Source: Psychrobacter nivimaris
Lineage (GTDB): Bacteria > Pseudomonadota > Gammaproteobacteria > Pseudomonadales > Moraxellaceae
Assembly: GCF_009812035.1 (NCBI RefSeq)
Contig: NZ_VZIZ01000022.1
Coordinates: forward strand, 1-64,000
DNA: 64,000 nucleotides
Direction of reading: 5' to 3'
Shown piece by piece: positions 35,215-44,854 of the stretch (the first letter of the stretch is position 1; each line of letters starts with the position of its first letter). Both the position numbers and the translations under genes were made by a program. The notes below the pieces were generated by a model, which saw only the letters and a list, made by a program, of their open reading frames with translations, made no database searches and was not told where the DNA came from.

Positions 35215-36792
35215 TTATTTCTTACTGGTTTTTTCTACCACTTTCTTTTCTTTCCAAGGATCTTCTTGCCCAACCGTAACTATTAAAAAGTTATCAGGCT
35301 TTAGCGTATCTCGCATGGTTTGATTGACCTCTGAAAGTGTGACTTGATCAATGCGATTGGTATAGTCAGCTAAGTAATTATTCGGTAATTGGTAAAAATT
35401 CATCATTCCAAGTAAGCTATTGATACCTACATTGCTCGCAAATCCCATCGGGAAGCTATTTTTCAGATTATCTGTAGTTAAGCGCATCTCCTCAGTGGTG
35501 ATACCCTTGTCCAGCGTTTCGTTGATAACCGCTAAGCTTGCATCAATGGCCGCACGCGCCTTGTCATTACGTGTCGAAAAACCAATCTGGTAGGGACCTC
35601 GAGAGAGCATTGGGTTCATCGATCCTGAGATTCCATAAGTATAGCCAAGGTTTTGTCTCACCTCAGTCATTAGTCGCGCATTAAAATCACTGCCTGCCAT
35701 GACTTCGTTTCCAACAGCAAAGTTGGTTTGCTGCTGCTGTGCTATTGGGTCGGTAGCTCGTTTGCTACCTAGCTGTCCCATGAGTACAGTGGTTTGAGTG
35801 CTTGGGAATGGAATATGAACGTGCTGCGCTTTGGTAAGCGGTTTCGGCTCAGGTAAATCAGTGGCAGCTTGGCCAGTAGGCAATTTAGCAGTGATGTCTT
35901 CTGCCAGTTTTTTGGCTTGTTTTAATGTCAGGTTGCCGGTCATAGCAACAGACGCGTTTGCTGCAACTAGATATTTATTTTTAAAGTCTATCAGTTGTTG
36001 CTTCTCAATCGTAGGAACGCTTTCTAGCGTGCCGACTGATGGATGCGCGTAAGGGTGAGTACCATATAGAGCCTCGTTGAAAGCGATACTTGCTAAGCTA
36101 TTAGGATCTTGTTTTTGTTGCTGCAGGCCTACCAACAGTCTTGCTTTATTGCGAGCTAGAACTTGCTCGTCAAAGGTAGGTTCACTCACCATCTGTGTCA
36201 TTAAGTCAATGGCTGGCAGGAGATGCTTATCATCAGATAGGCTACGCAGTGAAACAATAAACATATCCTTATAGGCGCTACTGCTTAGATTGATGCCCAA
36301 CGTTTCCACTGCACGAGTAAATGCATTTTCATCTAGGCTTTTTGAGCCCTGTTCGAGCATCGTCGCTGTCATATTCGCAATACCGAAACCATCCTTTTTG
36401 ATACTACCATCACGCGCGCTACCCGCATTAAAACGCAAATCAACATCGACGATTGGCAAGGTGGTCGTTTGTACAAACATAACAGGTACGCCAGACTTGG
36501 TCTTAAACTGTTGAATGGTTGGCACGGTGACTTTTAAAGGTTCGTCATCGTCTAAGCTGGTCAGTTTAGATAGAGCAGCAATTGGCGCACTTGCATCGAC
36601 TGCAGCAGGTGTACGGTAATCTTCAGCAGCTGTTGTATCAGCTTGAGCAGTAGTAGCCAAGACGCTAAAAGCAAGAATTACGCTAGCACTGAGGTAGGCT
36701 CGCTTTTTAGATGCGATAGTGCTGCTTACAGAGGATGAAGCAGTCTTAAAAGATTTTGGTTTTGCTTTAGAGTCGTATTTATTCTGAATCAT
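35215..36792 (-). CDS. M16 family peptidase-like protein, non-catalytic subunit
   Basis: This 525-residue exported protein (signal-anchor or signal peptide at about residues 30-52, ending ATTAQA) has two M16 domains. At the place of the zinc motif HxxEH the sequence reads 'GFGIANMTATMLEQGS', so the metal ligands are missing, as in the second subunit of two-subunit M16 proteases. The C-terminal domain keeps the 'LGYTYGISGSMNPML' Arg/Tyr-type substrate loop. It lies 67 bp downstream of the catalytic partner gene, surely in the same operon. The substrate is unknown; periplasmic peptide processing or degradation is the family inference. Confidence 0.9.
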   Translation of the reverse strand: MIQNKYDSKAKPKSFKTASSSVSSTIASKKRAYLSASVILAFSVLATTAQADTTAAEDYRTPAAVDASAPIAALSKLTSLDDDEPLKVTVPTIQQFKTKSGVPVMFVQTTTLPIVDVDLRFNAGSARDGSIKKDGFGIANMTATMLEQGSKSLDENAFTRAVETLGINLSSSAYKDMFIVSLRSLSDDKHLLPAIDLMTQMVSEPTFDEQVLARNKARLLVGLQQQKQDPNSLASIAFNEALYGTHPYAHPSVGTLESVPTIEKQQLIDFKNKYLVAANASVAMTGNLTLKQAKKLAEDITAKLPTGQAATDLPEPKPLTKAQHVHIPFPSTQTTVLMGQLGSKRATDPIAQQQQTNFAVGNEVMAGSDFNARLMTEVRQNLGYTYGISGSMNPMLSRGPYQIGFSTRNDKARAAIDASLAVINETLDKGITTEEMRLTTDNLKNSFPMGFASNVGINSLLGMMNFYQLPNNYLADYTNRIDQVTLSEVNQTMRDTLKPDNFLIVTVGQEDPWKEKKVVEKTSKK

Positions 36793-36859
36793 GAGTTTCT
36801 TCTTATTAAGAATACGGTGTTATGGTCATTTCTATGAGACGTTTGATAATAGGCAGCGA

Positions 36860-38356
36860 CTATTTCGCTGAGGTTTTATTGTCTTTAGGTGGTACGACAT
36901 GCATCACCGTTAAGTTGTCCTTGACCAAATATTTTTTGCTGGCAGCCTGAATGTCAGCCACACTAATACCGTCGAGCTTAGTTGGCAACTTAGCAAGTAG
37001 TCTGTCATCTAGACCGATAGATTGTAATGAGCCAATCATACGTGCCTGTCCTTCCATGCTGTCTTGCGCATAAATCAAACCAGTAACCGTATTGGTCTTG
37101 GCGCGACTGATCTCGTCATCGGCAATAGGATCGGTTTTTAGCTTTTCTATTTCCGAAGTTATAGCTTGTTGTGCTTGCTCTAAGCTGACGCCTTCACGCG
37201 GTGTTGCTTGAATCAAAAACAGCCCATCACCGCGATCTAGCAAGTCGTAAGAAGTACCAACCGTCGTCAATATACCTTGCTCACGTATCAGTCGACTCTC
37301 TAAGCGTGCAGATAAGCCGCCATCGAGCACATCTTGCGCAAGTGAAAGGGCATAAGCTTGTTTTTCATTGTTGGTGCCTGCCGTGGCAAGGCTTGGCACG
37401 TTGTAACCCATCAGTAGAACGGGCACTTGAACGGCTTGCTCAGAGTCTACCTTTTGATAACCACGGAAGCCTTTTTGAGTCACAGAGGTACGTTTGGGTA
37501 GGTTGCTTTTTTCTAAATCACCAAAGTAACGTTTGACTTGAGTAAGTACTTCTTGTGGTTGCACGTCGCCGACGATGACTAACGTTGCATTATTTGGTGC
37601 ATACCACGTCTTATACCAATTTTTTAGATCTGAAAGTTTAATCGATTCTAGCTCGTTCATAGGTCCAATGACAGATTCGCCTTTTGGGCTGTCAGGTAAG
37701 GCCAGCAGACGAAATGACTCATACGCTTTAGCAAGCGGATTGTCATCAGTACGTTGGCGACGCTCTTCCATGACCACTTGATGCTCTTTAGCAAATTCTT
37801 TGTCATCAAATATAAGGTTTTTCATGCGATCTGCTTCAAGCTCTAGCGCTAACGGCATACGATTGGCAGGGAATAGCTCGTAGTATCCGGTATAGTCATA
37901 GCTGGTAAAGGCATTATTGACACCACCAAACTTAGCAATTAGCCGCTCATAATCATCACTAGAAACGTTGGTCGTGCCCTTAAACATCATGTGCTCGAGT
38001 AAGTGAGAGATACCACCTTTATCAAGAGGCTCATCTGCTGAGCCCACTCGGTACCAGATTTGTGTCATAGCGACTGGGGCACGGTGGTCTTCTTTTATGA
38101 CGACTTTTAGACCATTTTCTAACTGATATTCATGTCGACCTGACATATCCATTGTCAACTCAGACGGCTGAGTGTCTTTGCTCGTTTTATTTTCATCTGA
38201 TATGTTTTGAGCCAAGCTATCAGTTGCGATTGAGCTTGTCGCAGTTGCAGAGTTAATAGGCATCGTATTGGTTTGACATGCAGCAAGTGACGCTGCTACT
38301 GCTAAGGCACAAGCAATGCGTAATGGCGCAGCTGCTAGAGGTAAAGACAATGGCAT
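36860..38356 (-). CDS. M16 family zinc peptidase, catalytic subunit (lipoprotein)
   Basis: The 498-residue protein carries the inverted zinc motif His118-Leu-Leu-Glu121-His122 in GGISHLLEHMMFKGT. The third ligand glutamate lies about 75 residues later in ALELEADRMKNL, so it is a pitrilysin-type peptidase. The N-terminus ends in the lipobox LAAC (Cys27), predicting a membrane-anchored periplasmic enzyme. A second, inactive M16 domain fills the C-terminal half. It precedes the non-catalytic partner gene and follows a 49-codon lipoprotein gene (65 bp upstream). ftsY is divergent, the usual neighbour of this pair in gammaproteobacteria. Confidence 0.93.
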   Translation of the reverse strand: MPLSLPLAAAPLRIACALAVAASLAACQTNTMPINSATATSSIATDSLAQNISDENKTSKDTQPSELTMDMSGRHEYQLENGLKVVIKEDHRAPVAMTQIWYRVGSADEPLDKGGISHLLEHMMFKGTTNVSSDDYERLIAKFGGVNNAFTSYDYTGYYELFPANRMPLALELEADRMKNLIFDDKEFAKEHQVVMEERRQRTDDNPLAKAYESFRLLALPDSPKGESVIGPMNELESIKLSDLKNWYKTWYAPNNATLVIVGDVQPQEVLTQVKRYFGDLEKSNLPKRTSVTQKGFRGYQKVDSEQAVQVPVLLMGYNVPSLATAGTNNEKQAYALSLAQDVLDGGLSARLESRLIREQGILTTVGTSYDLLDRGDGLFLIQATPREGVSLEQAQQAITSEIEKLKTDPIADDEISRAKTNTVTGLIYAQDSMEGQARMIGSLQSIGLDDRLLAKLPTKLDGISVADIQAASKKYLVKDNLTVMHVVPPKDNKTSAK

Positions 38357-38421
38357 GGTATGGTCTACTTATATAAAATAATAATAGAAGAATTAAATGC
38401 TAATCATAGCGATAGAAGACA

Positions 38422-38571
38422 TTACAAAGAGGTCTGAGCACCAACCATAACGCTAGCAGTCGGTCTAAACTCTTGCGTCGTGGTGCAACCTGTCACCAAT
38501 ATAGTCGTCGTTAATAAAATAGCCACACTGATGCTGCTGATTTTTTTGTAGTGCTTAGAGAATAATGACAT
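38422..38571 (-). CDS. Small lipoprotein (49 residues)
   Basis: A 49-codon gene has a positively charged N-terminus (MSLFSKHYKK), a hydrophobic core (ISVAILLTTTILV) and the lipobox VTGC with Cys29. That leaves a 21-residue mature peptide ending ASVMVGAQTSL. AGGA lies 9 nt before the ATG, so it is likely translated. It is the first gene of a probable operon with the M16 pair. Its small size makes it easy to miss. It might be an accessory or regulator of the peptidase pair, but that is only positional inference. Confidence 0.72.
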   Translation of the reverse strand: MSLFSKHYKKISSISVAILLTTTILVTGCTTTQEFRPTASVMVGAQTSL

Positions 38572-38865
38572 AACGGATTCCTAATAAGTATTTATCGAAT
38601 AAGTCTTGGTAGAGTAGGCGAAGTCTGACAAGTAGCAGGTCAGAGTTTTGTGTCTAAACCTTAAGCAAAACTTTCTCAAATCATTGAGTGATTTTTTAAA
38701 CAGATAAATTTTGACGATAGTCTAATAGGGTAAGGGCTGAGCATGACTTGAATTATGCTAAAATAGGTCAAAATTAAGCGTCATGTCGCTCGTAGCCAGA
38801 TGACAATATGCAAATCCATTAACAATAAACAAATAATTGATTGTGATAACTTTTAGGGCAAACTT

Positions 38866-40257
38866 ATGAACAACCCAAACAATAGCAACCGCGTAGTCAT
38901 TAACCTTGATACTGGTCTTGACGACTTAGATGACGATGATATTACCTTACCCAGTCTACCGGTGCAATCTGTGCCCATTATTGATGAAACAGAGAGTGTT
39001 GCTCCGCAAAAGGACAGTACGGTAAACCAAGACGTCTCTAGTAATGATGCTGCGGACAATATTGCTTTAGCGACGCCAATTGTTATGACAGAAGAGCATA
39101 ATGTCCCTAAAGGTAATTCTGAAAGCTTTTCGAGCGCTAAAGAGACAGCCGCTGCTACAAGTCAAACTAATACTGCGTCAACCATTCCTGCTATGCCATT
39201 GCAAGAGCAATTGGGTGATACACCAAGCGTAAACCCAGTGGCTGACAGTAATGTACAGGCAGCTACTACCAAAGAGCCTGCTACAGAGTTACAAGAGTCA
39301 CAAGAGACTAAAGAAAATAAGAAAAAGGGCAGCTGGTTTAACCGTATGAAAACGGGCCTCAGTAAGTCACGCAAAAACTTAGCTGAAGGCATGGTCAGTA
39401 TCTTAATCGGTGGTAAAGAGATTGATGACGAGCTATTAGAAGAAGTCGAAGATCAGCTATTGGTAGCCGATATCGGCGTCAACGCGACGAACCGTATCAT
39501 CAAGAGCCTCACCGAGCAGACAGATCGTGGTGACTTGATCTATGCACACTCTCTATATAAAGCATTGCAAAGTGAGTTGGTTGATATCCTTACACCAAAA
39601 GTTGAGCCATTGGTGATTGATACTAGCAAAAAGCCGTTTGTTATATTGGTAGTAGGGGTCAATGGCGTAGGGAAAACCACAACGATTGGTAAGCTTGCCA
39701 AGCGCCTACAAGGTGAAGGCAAATCAGTCATGCTGGCAGCGGGCGATACGTTCCGTGCGGCAGCTACTGAGCAGCTACAGATTTGGGGCGAGCGCAATCA
39801 TATTCCAGTGGTAGCTCAAGGTCATGGTTCTGACAGCGCTTCTGTCATTTTTGATGCAATGCAGTCAGCCAAAGCAAAAAATATCGATGTGCTTATCGCC
39901 GATACTGCGGGACGTCTGCAAAACAAGACACATTTAATGGCAGAGTTGGAGAAAGTCGTACGTGTCATGCGTAAAGCGGATCCAAGTGCCCCGCATGAAG
40001 GTATGATTGTGCTAGATGCTGGCACGGGTCAAAATGCTATCAACCAAGTCGAACTGTTTAATAAAGTTGTGCCACTGACAGGTATTACTATTACTAAGCT
40101 AGACGGTACTGCTAAAGGTGGTGTGGTATTTAATATTGCCGAAACGACAGATGTGCCTATCCGCTATATTGGTGTGGGTGAGTCGATTGATGACTTGCGT
40201 TCTTTTAGTCCGAAACAATTTGTCGCCGCTTTGTTCGAGACCGACGATAAAGAATAA
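38866..40257 (+). CDS. ftsY: Signal recognition particle receptor FtsY
   Basis: FtsY docks ribosome-SRP complexes at the inner membrane. The 463-residue protein has an acidic, low-complexity A domain (about 1-150), then the N domain and the GTPase G domain. G1 is GVNGVGKTTT at 264-273, followed by 'DTFRAAATEQL' (insertion box), DTAGR, TKLDGTAKGG and 'YIGVGESIDDLRSF'. Length is similar to E. coli FtsY (497). A TAAAAT preceded by TG-C (38756-38764) is a possible extended -10 about 100 bp upstream. ogt begins 54 bp after its stop and may be cotranscribed. Confidence 0.96.
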   Translation: MNNPNNSNRVVINLDTGLDDLDDDDITLPSLPVQSVPIIDETESVAPQKDSTVNQDVSSNDAADNIALATPIVMTEEHNVPKGNSESFSSAKETAAATSQTNTASTIPAMPLQEQLGDTPSVNPVADSNVQAATTKEPATELQESQETKENKKKGSWFNRMKTGLSKSRKNLAEGMVSILIGGKEIDDELLEEVEDQLLVADIGVNATNRIIKSLTEQTDRGDLIYAHSLYKALQSELVDILTPKVEPLVIDTSKKPFVILVVGVNGVGKTTTIGKLAKRLQGEGKSVMLAAGDTFRAAATEQLQIWGERNHIPVVAQGHGSDSASVIFDAMQSAKAKNIDVLIADTAGRLQNKTHLMAELEKVVRVMRKADPSAPHEGMIVLDAGTGQNAINQVELFNKVVPLTGITITKLDGTAKGGVVFNIAETTDVPIRYIGVGESIDDLRSFSPKQFVAALFETDDKE

Positions 40258-40311
40258 GAGAGCCAGTTTTAATTGGTAAATCATTTTTGAGATAATTTGG
40301 AAGTAGACGCT

Positions 40312-40878
40312 ATGATAGTTACCACAGCAGCCTTTGGGTCACATCGATTAACACTGATTGCTCGTGTCAATGGGCATGGTCAGCCTATGCTCGTTGAAGC
40401 CAACTGGCTGCTGGCAGGTAACTCATGGCATAGCTCAAAATCTGTACCCAAACTTAAAAAGTACTATGGCCTGACAGACGAAGACTTTACCTTTATAGAT
40501 AAAAATAGCCTAAGCATGAATGAACCTGCTCAAGCATTATTGATAGAAACGATTTTCCAACTCAAAGATTATGCTGATGGTAAACGTAAGATATTAGATT
40601 TGCCTTTAGACTTCTCTATGGGTACTGAGTTTCAGCAAAGAGTATGGCAGGCACTACAAGGTATTGAGTATGGAGAAACCATCAGCTATGCCACACTTGC
40701 GCAGCGTGTCAACAGTCCAAAAGGGTTTCGTGCGGTCGCGCAGGCCAATGGCAAAAATCCTTTTAGCATTATCGTGCCTTGTCATCGAGTGATTGCGAGC
40801 GACGGCAAGCTTGGTGGTTATACAGGCGGGCTAGATAAAAAAGAGTATTTACTAGCGCTAGAAGGCAGTTGGACGTAA
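40312..40878 (+). CDS. ogt: Methylated-DNA--protein-cysteine S-methyltransferase
   Basis: This suicide repair protein removes O6-alkyl groups from guanine. The acceptor Cys157 is in IVPCHRVI, with the Asn-hinge/Arg-finger region 'GFRAVAQANGKNP' before it and 'GGYTGGLDKKEYLLALE' after it. The ATG at 40312 was chosen because GGAAG (40299-40303) is 8 nt upstream; an in-frame TTG at 40297 is possible. At 188 residues it is a stand-alone Ogt type without the Ada sensor domain. It follows ftsY closely and ends at a strong terminator. Confidence 0.92.
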   Translation: MIVTTAAFGSHRLTLIARVNGHGQPMLVEANWLLAGNSWHSSKSVPKLKKYYGLTDEDFTFIDKNSLSMNEPAQALLIETIFQLKDYADGKRKILDLPLDFSMGTEFQQRVWQALQGIEYGETISYATLAQRVNSPKGFRAVAQANGKNPFSIIVPCHRVIASDGKLGGYTGGLDKKEYLLALEGSWT

Positions 40879-40903
40879 AAATGAGTCCAAATCTGTCTTA
40901 ATA

Positions 40904-40940
40904 AAAAAGGGCCAAATACTTTTAGTATCTGGCCCTTTTT
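40904..40940. terminator. Bidirectional rho-independent terminator
   Basis: Arms 40904-40920 and 40924-40940 (A5-GGGCCAAATACT / AGTATCTGGCCC-T5, one mismatch) form a long hairpin between the convergent ogt and YebC-type genes. Confidence 0.92.
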
Positions 40941-40964
40941 ACTGAACAATTAATACGCTTATGC

Positions 40965-41714
40965 TTATGCTTCAAGCTGAGCCATGACGTCAGCAGAGAA
41001 GTTCACGTTAGTATAAACTTCTTGCACATCATCAGCATCTTCTAGCATATCAATCATCTTTATGATTTTTTCAGCATCATCGACATTGTCGATCTCAGCC
41101 GTGGTAGATGGTGACATAGTGACCTCGGCGTTGTCAGAAACAAGACCAGCTGCATTAAGGGCATCTTGAACTTGACCGAAACTTTCCCATTCAGTGATAA
41201 CGAGTAAGCTTTCGCCATCATTTTCGATATCAACGGCGCCCGCATCTAGTGCAACGAGCATGACTTCATCTTCTAAGCTGACATCGTTAAAAGTGATTTC
41301 GCCACGTTTGGTGAATAGATACGCCACTGAGCCTGATGTGCCAAGATTACCATCATTCTTGGTAAAAGCATGACGTACTTCGCTGACCGTACGGTTAAGG
41401 TTATCCGTCATGGTTTCGACCAGTACAGCCACACCACCAACACCGTAGCCTTCGTAACTGACTTCTTCCATATTCTCGTTATCGCCGCCGCCTGTACCAC
41501 GGTCCACAGCACGATTAATCGTGTCGCGCGTCATATTGACGGATAGGGCTTTTTCGATAACGGCACGTAAGCGTGGGTTTTTGTCAGGATCGGGATCGCC
41601 TTGTTTGGCAGCTGAAACGATTTCACGAATAATCTTGGTAAATATCTTACCCCTTACTGCATCCTGACGGGCTTTACGGTGTTTAATATTTGCCCATTTT
41701 GAATGGCCTGCCAT
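40965..41714 (-). CDS. YebC/PmpR family transcriptional regulator
   Basis: The protein belongs to the TACO1/YebC family (DNA-binding regulator or translation factor relieving ribosome stalls). The family N-terminus [18 protein letters not shown] is exact, with '[22 protein letters not shown]' and '[15 protein letters not shown]' following. Length 249 is normal. Here it stands alone; ruvC, its frequent neighbour, is not present. It is upstream of a shared terminator. Confidence 0.94.
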   Translation of the reverse strand: MAGHSKWANIKHRKARQDAVRGKIFTKIIREIVSAAKQGDPDPDKNPRLRAVIEKALSVNMTRDTINRAVDRGTGGGDNENMEEVSYEGYGVGGVAVLVETMTDNLNRTVSEVRHAFTKNDGNLGTSGSVAYLFTKRGEITFNDVSLEDEVMLVALDAGAVDIENDGESLLVITEWESFGQVQDALNAAGLVSDNAEVTMSPSTTAEIDNVDDAEKIIKMIDMLEDADDVQEVYTNVNFSADVMAQLEA

Positions 41715-42031
41715 ATAACATCCTTAAGTTCTACGTACTATTTTTATGGGTAAAAAGAGTGATCAACAACAACCTTCGATACCTGCTTGCCTGATTTTAT
41801 ACTATCATTACTTTGTCTATTTGAGGTAGTAGCGCTACTGGCACGTTAACGATTTGTATGTTGTTGAGAGTGCTTTTTTGCTACACTGTGGCAACTTATA
41901 GATTGTATTCACTGTGATAGGTGAGCGATATTATAAACCAGTTTTAGCTATTTTGACCAACTTGCCCTTATCCATCACATTTTAAGTCATTGCGTGCTAT
42001 CAAGCCATTGATTTTATAAAGTACTGATTCT
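41715..42031. other. 317-bp intergenic region
   Basis: This is a divergent spacer between the YebC-family gene and the ion-channel gene. No convincing promoter pair, hairpin or small gene was recognised. Confidence 0.35.
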
Positions 42032-42862
42032 ATGAAGCAACCAACCGCCGAAGCTCTTACACACTTGCGTAACCGTACGCATATCATTATTGAAGGCACA
42101 GATACTCGTCTGGGTAAGCTCTTTGATATTGTATTGCTGATTGCAATTTTAGCCAGTGTGGCCGTCGTCATGCTTGATAGTGTGCTATATATGCGTTTGC
42201 AGTATGGCACGTTGTTCTTTTATGCAGAGTGGTTTTTTACCATTTTGTTTACTATTGAGTATGCGTTAAGGTTATTTTCAGCACCCAACCGCTTACGCTA
42301 TGCTTTTAGTTTCTTTGGGATAGTAGACTTACTGTCTGTATTGCCAAGTTATTTGAGCCTGATGTTTGTAGGCGTACAGTATCTACTCGTGATACGGGTA
42401 TTACGTATTTTACGTGTGTTTCGTGTTCTTAAGCTCAAAGCCTATATGCAACAGGCTGGGTTTTTGGCGTCTGCATTAAAAACCAGTCAGCAGAAAATTA
42501 CGGTTTTCTTCCTATCGCTTGTATTGTTGGTAACCATCTTTGGTTCAATTATTTATGTCGTAGAAGGGCCGGAAAATGGATTTACCAGTATTCCATTGTC
42601 TATCTACTGGGCAGTTGTCACGATGACGACGGTTGGCTATGGTGATATGTCACCTAAAACACCGCTCGGCCAAGCAATTGCCACCATGGTCATGATCACG
42701 GGTTATTCTATTATTGCTGTACCAACAGGTATTTTTACGTCAGAGTTAGCACGTAACATGCGTCCACAGTTGAACCCAGTGACTTGTCCAAACTGTGGTA
42801 AATTCGGCCATGCAGTAGGGGCAGACTTTTGCGATCGTTGTGGACACGCGCTACATATCTAG
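42032..42862 (+). CDS. Voltage-gated potassium channel-like protein with C-terminal zinc ribbon
   Basis: The 276-residue protein has six hydrophobic segments. The Arg-rich S4-like helix reads 'VIRVLRILRVFRVLKLK' (about 126-143), the pore helix 'PLSIYWAVVTMTT' precedes the selectivity filter TVGYGD (200-205), and S6 follows. This is a Kv-type (KvAP/Kch-like) monomer, expected to be tetrameric in the inner membrane. The unusual part is the C-terminus, where Cys252, Cys255, Cys267 and Cys270 form a CxxC-x11-CxxC zinc ribbon, a possible redox or metal sensor on the cytoplasmic side. It is convergent with the ABC1 kinase gene (33 bp apart). Confidence 0.92.
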   Translation: MKQPTAEALTHLRNRTHIIIEGTDTRLGKLFDIVLLIAILASVAVVMLDSVLYMRLQYGTLFFYAEWFFTILFTIEYALRLFSAPNRLRYAFSFFGIVDLLSVLPSYLSLMFVGVQYLLVIRVLRILRVFRVLKLKAYMQQAGFLASALKTSQQKITVFFLSLVLLVTIFGSIIYVVEGPENGFTSIPLSIYWAVVTMTTVGYGDMSPKTPLGQAIATMVMITGYSIIAVPTGIFTSELARNMRPQLNPVTCPNCGKFGHAVGADFCDRCGHALHI

Positions 42863-42895
42863 AGATAGATTTGATCCTGACAGTCAATATACCTA

Positions 42896-44197
42896 CTACG
42901 CATCGATGTATTCGTCAACCAGTGGTGACAGGTCGATCTCGACGCCTAGATTGACCAAATTCCAGTATTGTCCTGATACAGTACGGTCTAGCATCATAGT
43001 GGTGGCTGAGGGTTGAAACTGACCAAAGTACTTTAAAGACGTACGCATCTGGGCAATGGCCTCGTGATGTACTTGGCTACTACCGAAATCAAATTCACCT
43101 TCTTGATAGGGGCTAATGGATAAAGGTTTAAGCCCAATCGATAGCCACTTTTCATAAAACTCACCAGGGATGTTCTTATCATCTTCGCGGCGAATATCTA
43201 GGGCAATCAAATCTTGTTCAAGTGCAGTGACGTCACCTCTTAGCGCATGTTTGACAAAGCGTTTGAATAGCTGCACTTCGCTATCGCTATAGCTGCGGAT
43301 GCCACCAAAATCATATGCCACGACGCTACCGTCATGACGGAACGCAAAGTTACCTGGATGAGGGTCGCAGTGCATACGGTATAAGCCAAACAGCTGCCCT
43401 GCGGTAAAATGAAACAGACGCTCTGCTATTTTTTGTTTGACGCCATTGTCCCATGTCGCGGCGACAGTCAATGTCTCTCCCATCTCTTCGGTCAACGTTA
43501 AAATCCGTCTAGAAGAATGGCTGCTAATCACTTTGGGAATAATAAGCCCTTCATCTTCTGCATGAAAAGCACCAAACACACGTAAATTATGAGCTTCTTT
43601 GACATAGTCCAATTCATCATGCAAGCTCTGACGAATCTCATTAAAAAGCTGCTCTTGTAGTTGCTTACTCATATTGAGCACGCCAGCGATTTTTAATGCC
43701 ATACGTACTTGTTTGAGATCGCTATCGCAGTTTTCATCGACATCAGGATACTGAACTTTGACCACTACTTTTTGACCCGATGGCAACGTCGCTTTATGCA
43801 CTTGTCCAATAGATGCTGCGGCAAAAGGTGTCTCTTCAAACTCGCTGAATAATTCTAAGATCGGCGCTTTCAGTTCGCGTTCAACTTGGGCTTGTATCTG
43901 CGCATATGGCATTGGCGGCGCATCTTTCTGTAGCTTTTCAAGTGCTGACGCAACCTCAGGCGGGAACACATCCTTATATTGTGAAGCAATCTGTCCGACT
44001 TTCATCACTGCACCTTTCATCTCACCTAACGTCTCGGCAATTTGAACGCCCACGTCTTGCATCAGATCTGAGCGAGCCTGCAGACGTTTTTCTTCGTCAC
44101 TTGAGAGATGCTTAAATGAGTTTTTGGCGGCTTTGCCAGCAATACTCGCTGTCATGCCAGCGAGTTTCATAAAGCGTTTTCCGGACGATTTTGCCAT
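42896..44197 (-). CDS. ABC1/AarF atypical kinase family protein
   Basis: This 433-residue member of the UbiB/COQ8 family shows the N-terminal KxGQ motif 'MKVGQIASQYKDVFP' (about residues 63-77), the Ala-rich loop 'PFAAASIGQVHKATL', the 'VVVKVQYPDV' lysine and a C-lobe 'MHCDPHPGNFAFRHDGSVVAYDFGGIRS'. These are COQ8-type ATPase or kinase hallmarks. It has no C-terminal transmembrane helices typical of UbiB, so it is a soluble paralogue rather than the ubiquinone factor. The exact role is unknown. It lies upstream of, and convergent with, the channel gene. Confidence 0.9.
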   Translation of the reverse strand: MAKSSGKRFMKLAGMTASIAGKAAKNSFKHLSSDEEKRLQARSDLMQDVGVQIAETLGEMKGAVMKVGQIASQYKDVFPPEVASALEKLQKDAPPMPYAQIQAQVERELKAPILELFSEFEETPFAAASIGQVHKATLPSGQKVVVKVQYPDVDENCDSDLKQVRMALKIAGVLNMSKQLQEQLFNEIRQSLHDELDYVKEAHNLRVFGAFHAEDEGLIIPKVISSHSSRRILTLTEEMGETLTVAATWDNGVKQKIAERLFHFTAGQLFGLYRMHCDPHPGNFAFRHDGSVVAYDFGGIRSYSDSEVQLFKRFVKHALRGDVTALEQDLIALDIRREDDKNIPGEFYEKWLSIGLKPLSISPYQEGEFDFGSSQVHHEAIAQMRTSLKYFGQFQPSATTMMLDRTVSGQYWNLVNLGVEIDLSPLVDEYIDA

Positions 44198-44320
44198 TCA
44201 TGTCACCGTATAATGGGTTGTTTACTCAGTCGTAATTCTATTATTTTACTTGCAAGATTACTGTTTGACTAATGTGTGAAGACGCGAGCAATTTTTTATA
44301 AAAAAGTAAGCACAGTCATA

Positions 44321-44854
44321 TCATTTGCTTGTGTCAACTGCATACATATTGCTCAACCAGTAATCAAGCGCCATTTGATAGCCTAATTGTCCCAAACCGC
44401 AAATGACACCGACCGCAATGTCACTTAAATATGAATGATGACGGAAAGGCTCACGGGCATGAACATTGGATAAATGTACTTCTATAAATGGTTTTTGGGT
44501 GGCCAACAGCGCATCGCGCAGAGCCACTGAAGTATGTGTAAAGGCAGCCGGATTGATGATGATAGCATCGACTTGGGCAGGTTTGTCCGCTAATAATCCA
44601 TGATGCTGAATATCATCTACTAGCTTACCCTCATGGTTGGACTGTATACATATTAACTCTACACCGTGGTGAGCCGCGTGCTCAACTAGTTGCTTTTCTA
44701 TATCAGCAAGTGTTGTATGACCATAAATGTGCGGTTCTCGCTTGCCTAGTAAATTCAAATTTACCCCATTTACCAGTAGTAATTTATGAGTCAGTATTTG
44801 ATTTGAATTTTCGTTAGTCGATTGTTCGGCTGTTTTTGATGGAGTAGAGGTCAT
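44321..44854 (-). CDS. aroQ: 3-dehydroquinate dehydratase, type II
   Basis: The enzyme removes water from 3-dehydroquinate in the shikimate pathway. Signatures are '[20 protein letters not shown]' (active-site Arg and Tyr), '[12 protein letters not shown]', the loop '[17 protein letters not shown]' and '[20 protein letters not shown]' with the catalytic His. It has 177 residues, including an N-terminal tail of about 25 before the core. The accBC genes often found beside aroQ are absent. DAHP synthase lies in the same window but 33 kb away. Confidence 0.95.
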   Translation of the reverse strand: MTSTPSKTAEQSTNENSNQILTHKLLLVNGVNLNLLGKREPHIYGHTTLADIEKQLVEHAAHHGVELICIQSNHEGKLVDDIQHHGLLADKPAQVDAIIINPAAFTHTSVALRDALLATQKPFIEVHLSNVHAREPFRHHSYLSDIAVGVICGLGQLGYQMALDYWLSNMYAVDTSK

